Made by a program: the position numbers and the translations under genes. The notes beneath the pieces are model-generated. The model saw only the letters and a list, made by a program, of their open reading frames with translations, was not told the origin of the DNA and ran no database searches. DNA of 5,914 nucleotides from CABMGO01 sp964574775 (GTDB lineage Archaea > Nanobdellota > Nanobdellia > Pacearchaeales > GW2011-AR1), in contig CAZNOS010000046.1 of NCBI GenBank assembly GCA_964574775.1, forward strand, positions 1 through 5,914, written 5' to 3'. Positions 4,947 to 5,914 of this stretch are shown here, one piece after another. Numbering within the stretch: position 1 is the first letter of the stretch; each line of letters opens with the position of its first letter.

Positions 4947-5914
4947 TCCGTATACCTCACATTTAAATTAACAACGTGTCTTCCAGACGTAGAATATCTG
5001 TATCTGAAAACGACTGCCTGACTATAATTTGCATCTAAATCTCCAAAAATAGAATTTCCATCTCCAAGATTCCAACTGAAAGTCAAATTGTAAGCTGACG
5101 TAGTTTGAGTTGTTCCAGGCGCATGCACAAAAGAACAATTCCATAATCCATCATCAGTCTTAAATACTGGATTATTTATCATAATTCCAGAAGTACAATT
5201 TACGACATAAGTTTGCGAAGCATTAAATTGAACCCATCTCGCACCATAAGCCGCACCATTAGCAGGACTAGTTACAATGGGAACAACGTTTATTCCCTCT
5301 TCTAAAATATGAACATTTCTAGTTACAGAAACCTCATCACCCCTCGTCATTCCCTTCGCAGATATCTTCCATGTATAAATTCCAGGTTGAGAATAGTTAT
5401 GTCTTGTATTCGCAGAAGTTGAATTAATATACGAAGAATAATTATAAAATATAGCGTTAGTTCCGTCTCCAAAATCCCATGTTATTTTCAGCAAATCATC
5501 CTGGTCCGTCGAACTCTGATTAAACCAAATATTATATCCCACAGAATAAATAGCGCCATCCGAGGGAGCAACTCCGTTTATAATAGTCTGATTATTATTG
5601 TTAGATCTCACTGTTAAATTTCCTGAAATATTTGAAGCACCAGCAGTTGTTACATTAAATCTTTTTTTGTCTGTATTAGAAATTATCCAAGGCTCATAAG
5701 CACTTTCAGAAGATATTCTATTCGCAGTATTCCAACTCCTACTACTCCAACTAAATGGATTCCACCAAACAGAAGAACCATTAAATTCCTGAACGGTATA
5801 ATTTATAGTTTTGTTTGTCAATAAATATCCGCCATAAATCATCAAAACGCTATCTCCATTATCTGTCTCGTTAATTTTATTTCCCATCATATCTGCCCAA
5901 TAAGTTATATTAAG
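4943..5914 (-). CDS. PKD-domain surface protein (5' part outside window)
   Basis: At least 323 residues are visible and the frame stays open to the right edge. The ATG codons at 5885-5890 are internal: the eight residues before them (LNITYWAD) complete an immunoglobulin-like strand that continues into MMGNKINETDNGDSVLMIY. After this N-terminal beta domain (visible residues 1-45) and a Trp/Ser-rich linker (45-80) come two PKD-like beta-sandwich domains. The first spans about 117-204, with WDFGDG at 146-151 and HNYSQPGIYTW at 172-182. The second spans about 210-323, with WNLGDG at 281-286 and the closing RYRYSTSGRHVVNLNV. There are 18 N-x-S/T sequons and few Cys, as expected for an N-glycosylated archaeal surface protein. 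PKD domains usually mediate extracellular protein or glycan contacts. It ends at the second PKD domain without a membrane anchor and overlaps the next gene by ATGA, so they form an operon. The N-terminus and any signal peptide lie outside the window. Confidence 0.82.
   Translation of the reverse strand, partial: LNITYWADMMGNKINETDNGDSVLMIYGGYLLTNKTINYTVQEFNGSSVWWNPFSWSSRSWNTANRISSESAYEPWIISNTDKKRFNVTTAGASNISGNLTVRSNNNNQTIINGVAPSDGAIYSVGYNIWFNQSSTDQDDLLKITWDFGDGTNAIFYNYSSYINSTSANTRHNYSQPGIYTWKISAKGMTRGDEVSVTRNVHILEEGINVVPIVTSPANGAAYGARWVQFNASQTYVVNCTSGIMINNPVFKTDDGLWNCSFVHAPGTTQTTSAYNLTFSWNLGDGNSIFGDLDANYSQAVVFRYRYSTSGRHVVNLNVRYTE
4954..4958 (-). promoter_or_regulatory. Ribosome binding site of the Cys-rich gene (GAGGT)
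   Basis: GAGGT on the minus strand lies 7 nt before the ATG at 4944-4946, within the final codons of the PKD gene. It fits re-initiation or coupled translation at the ATGA stop/start overlap. Confidence 0.6.

Noticed and set aside
5885..5890. ATG ATG as the start of the PKD gene
   Set aside because: The frame is open to the window edge and the preceding residues (NITYWAD) complete a conserved beta strand, so the true start is outside the window.

Overview
The window looks like a piece of a DPANN-type archaeal genome, most like Woesearchaeota/Pacearchaeota. The evidence is an archaeal class I CCA-adding enzyme, an archaea-specific zinc-ribbon protein of the OapC/ArvC (DUF2072) family, a pilin-like class III signal peptide, large sequon-rich PKD surface proteins, strong A/T bias and very compact spacing. 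Four genes have a TATA-like box centred 25.5 bp before the ATG, which is archaeal leaderless promoter architecture. The lineage is inferred from gene content; no rRNA is present.

Left part (1-1258, minus strand): a three-gene overlapping cluster is read right to left. An HTH-fused minimal nucleotidyltransferase (MNT, antitoxin-like) comes first, then a small HEPN protein (toxin-like), then the N-terminal part of a type IV pilin-like protein that runs off the left edge. MNT and HEPN form a type VII-like toxin-antitoxin pair. The HEPN protein has Tyr where the catalytic His of the R-x4-6-H motif is expected. Two short tandem repeats lie inside the pair: a 16-bp one in the MNT gene, and a 21-bp palindrome-bearing one at the end of the HEPN gene, just before the pilin ribosome binding site.

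Middle (1259-3347, plus strand): an 83-bp divergent promoter region separates the pair from an unrecognised 250-residue cytosolic protein. This is followed by cca, which has its own promoter. cca ends in a 4-bp convergent overlap with a small unrecognised gene.

Right part (3344-5914, minus strand): reading leftward from the right edge there is a 5'-truncated, sequon-rich PKD surface protein, a cysteine-rich secreted protein with a C-terminal membrane anchor that starts inside the PKD stop codon (ATGA), the OapC/ArvC zinc-ribbon protein, and the 84-residue protein. The first two look like a co-translated cell-surface pair; the last two each have their own promoter signals.

Genes fill almost the whole window; the longest gap is 83 bp. 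I saw no tRNA, rRNA, CRISPR array or insertion sequence. Nothing here is clearly a new system. The most unusual points are the repeat-laden MNT-HEPN-pilin cluster and the PKD/Cys-rich pair.
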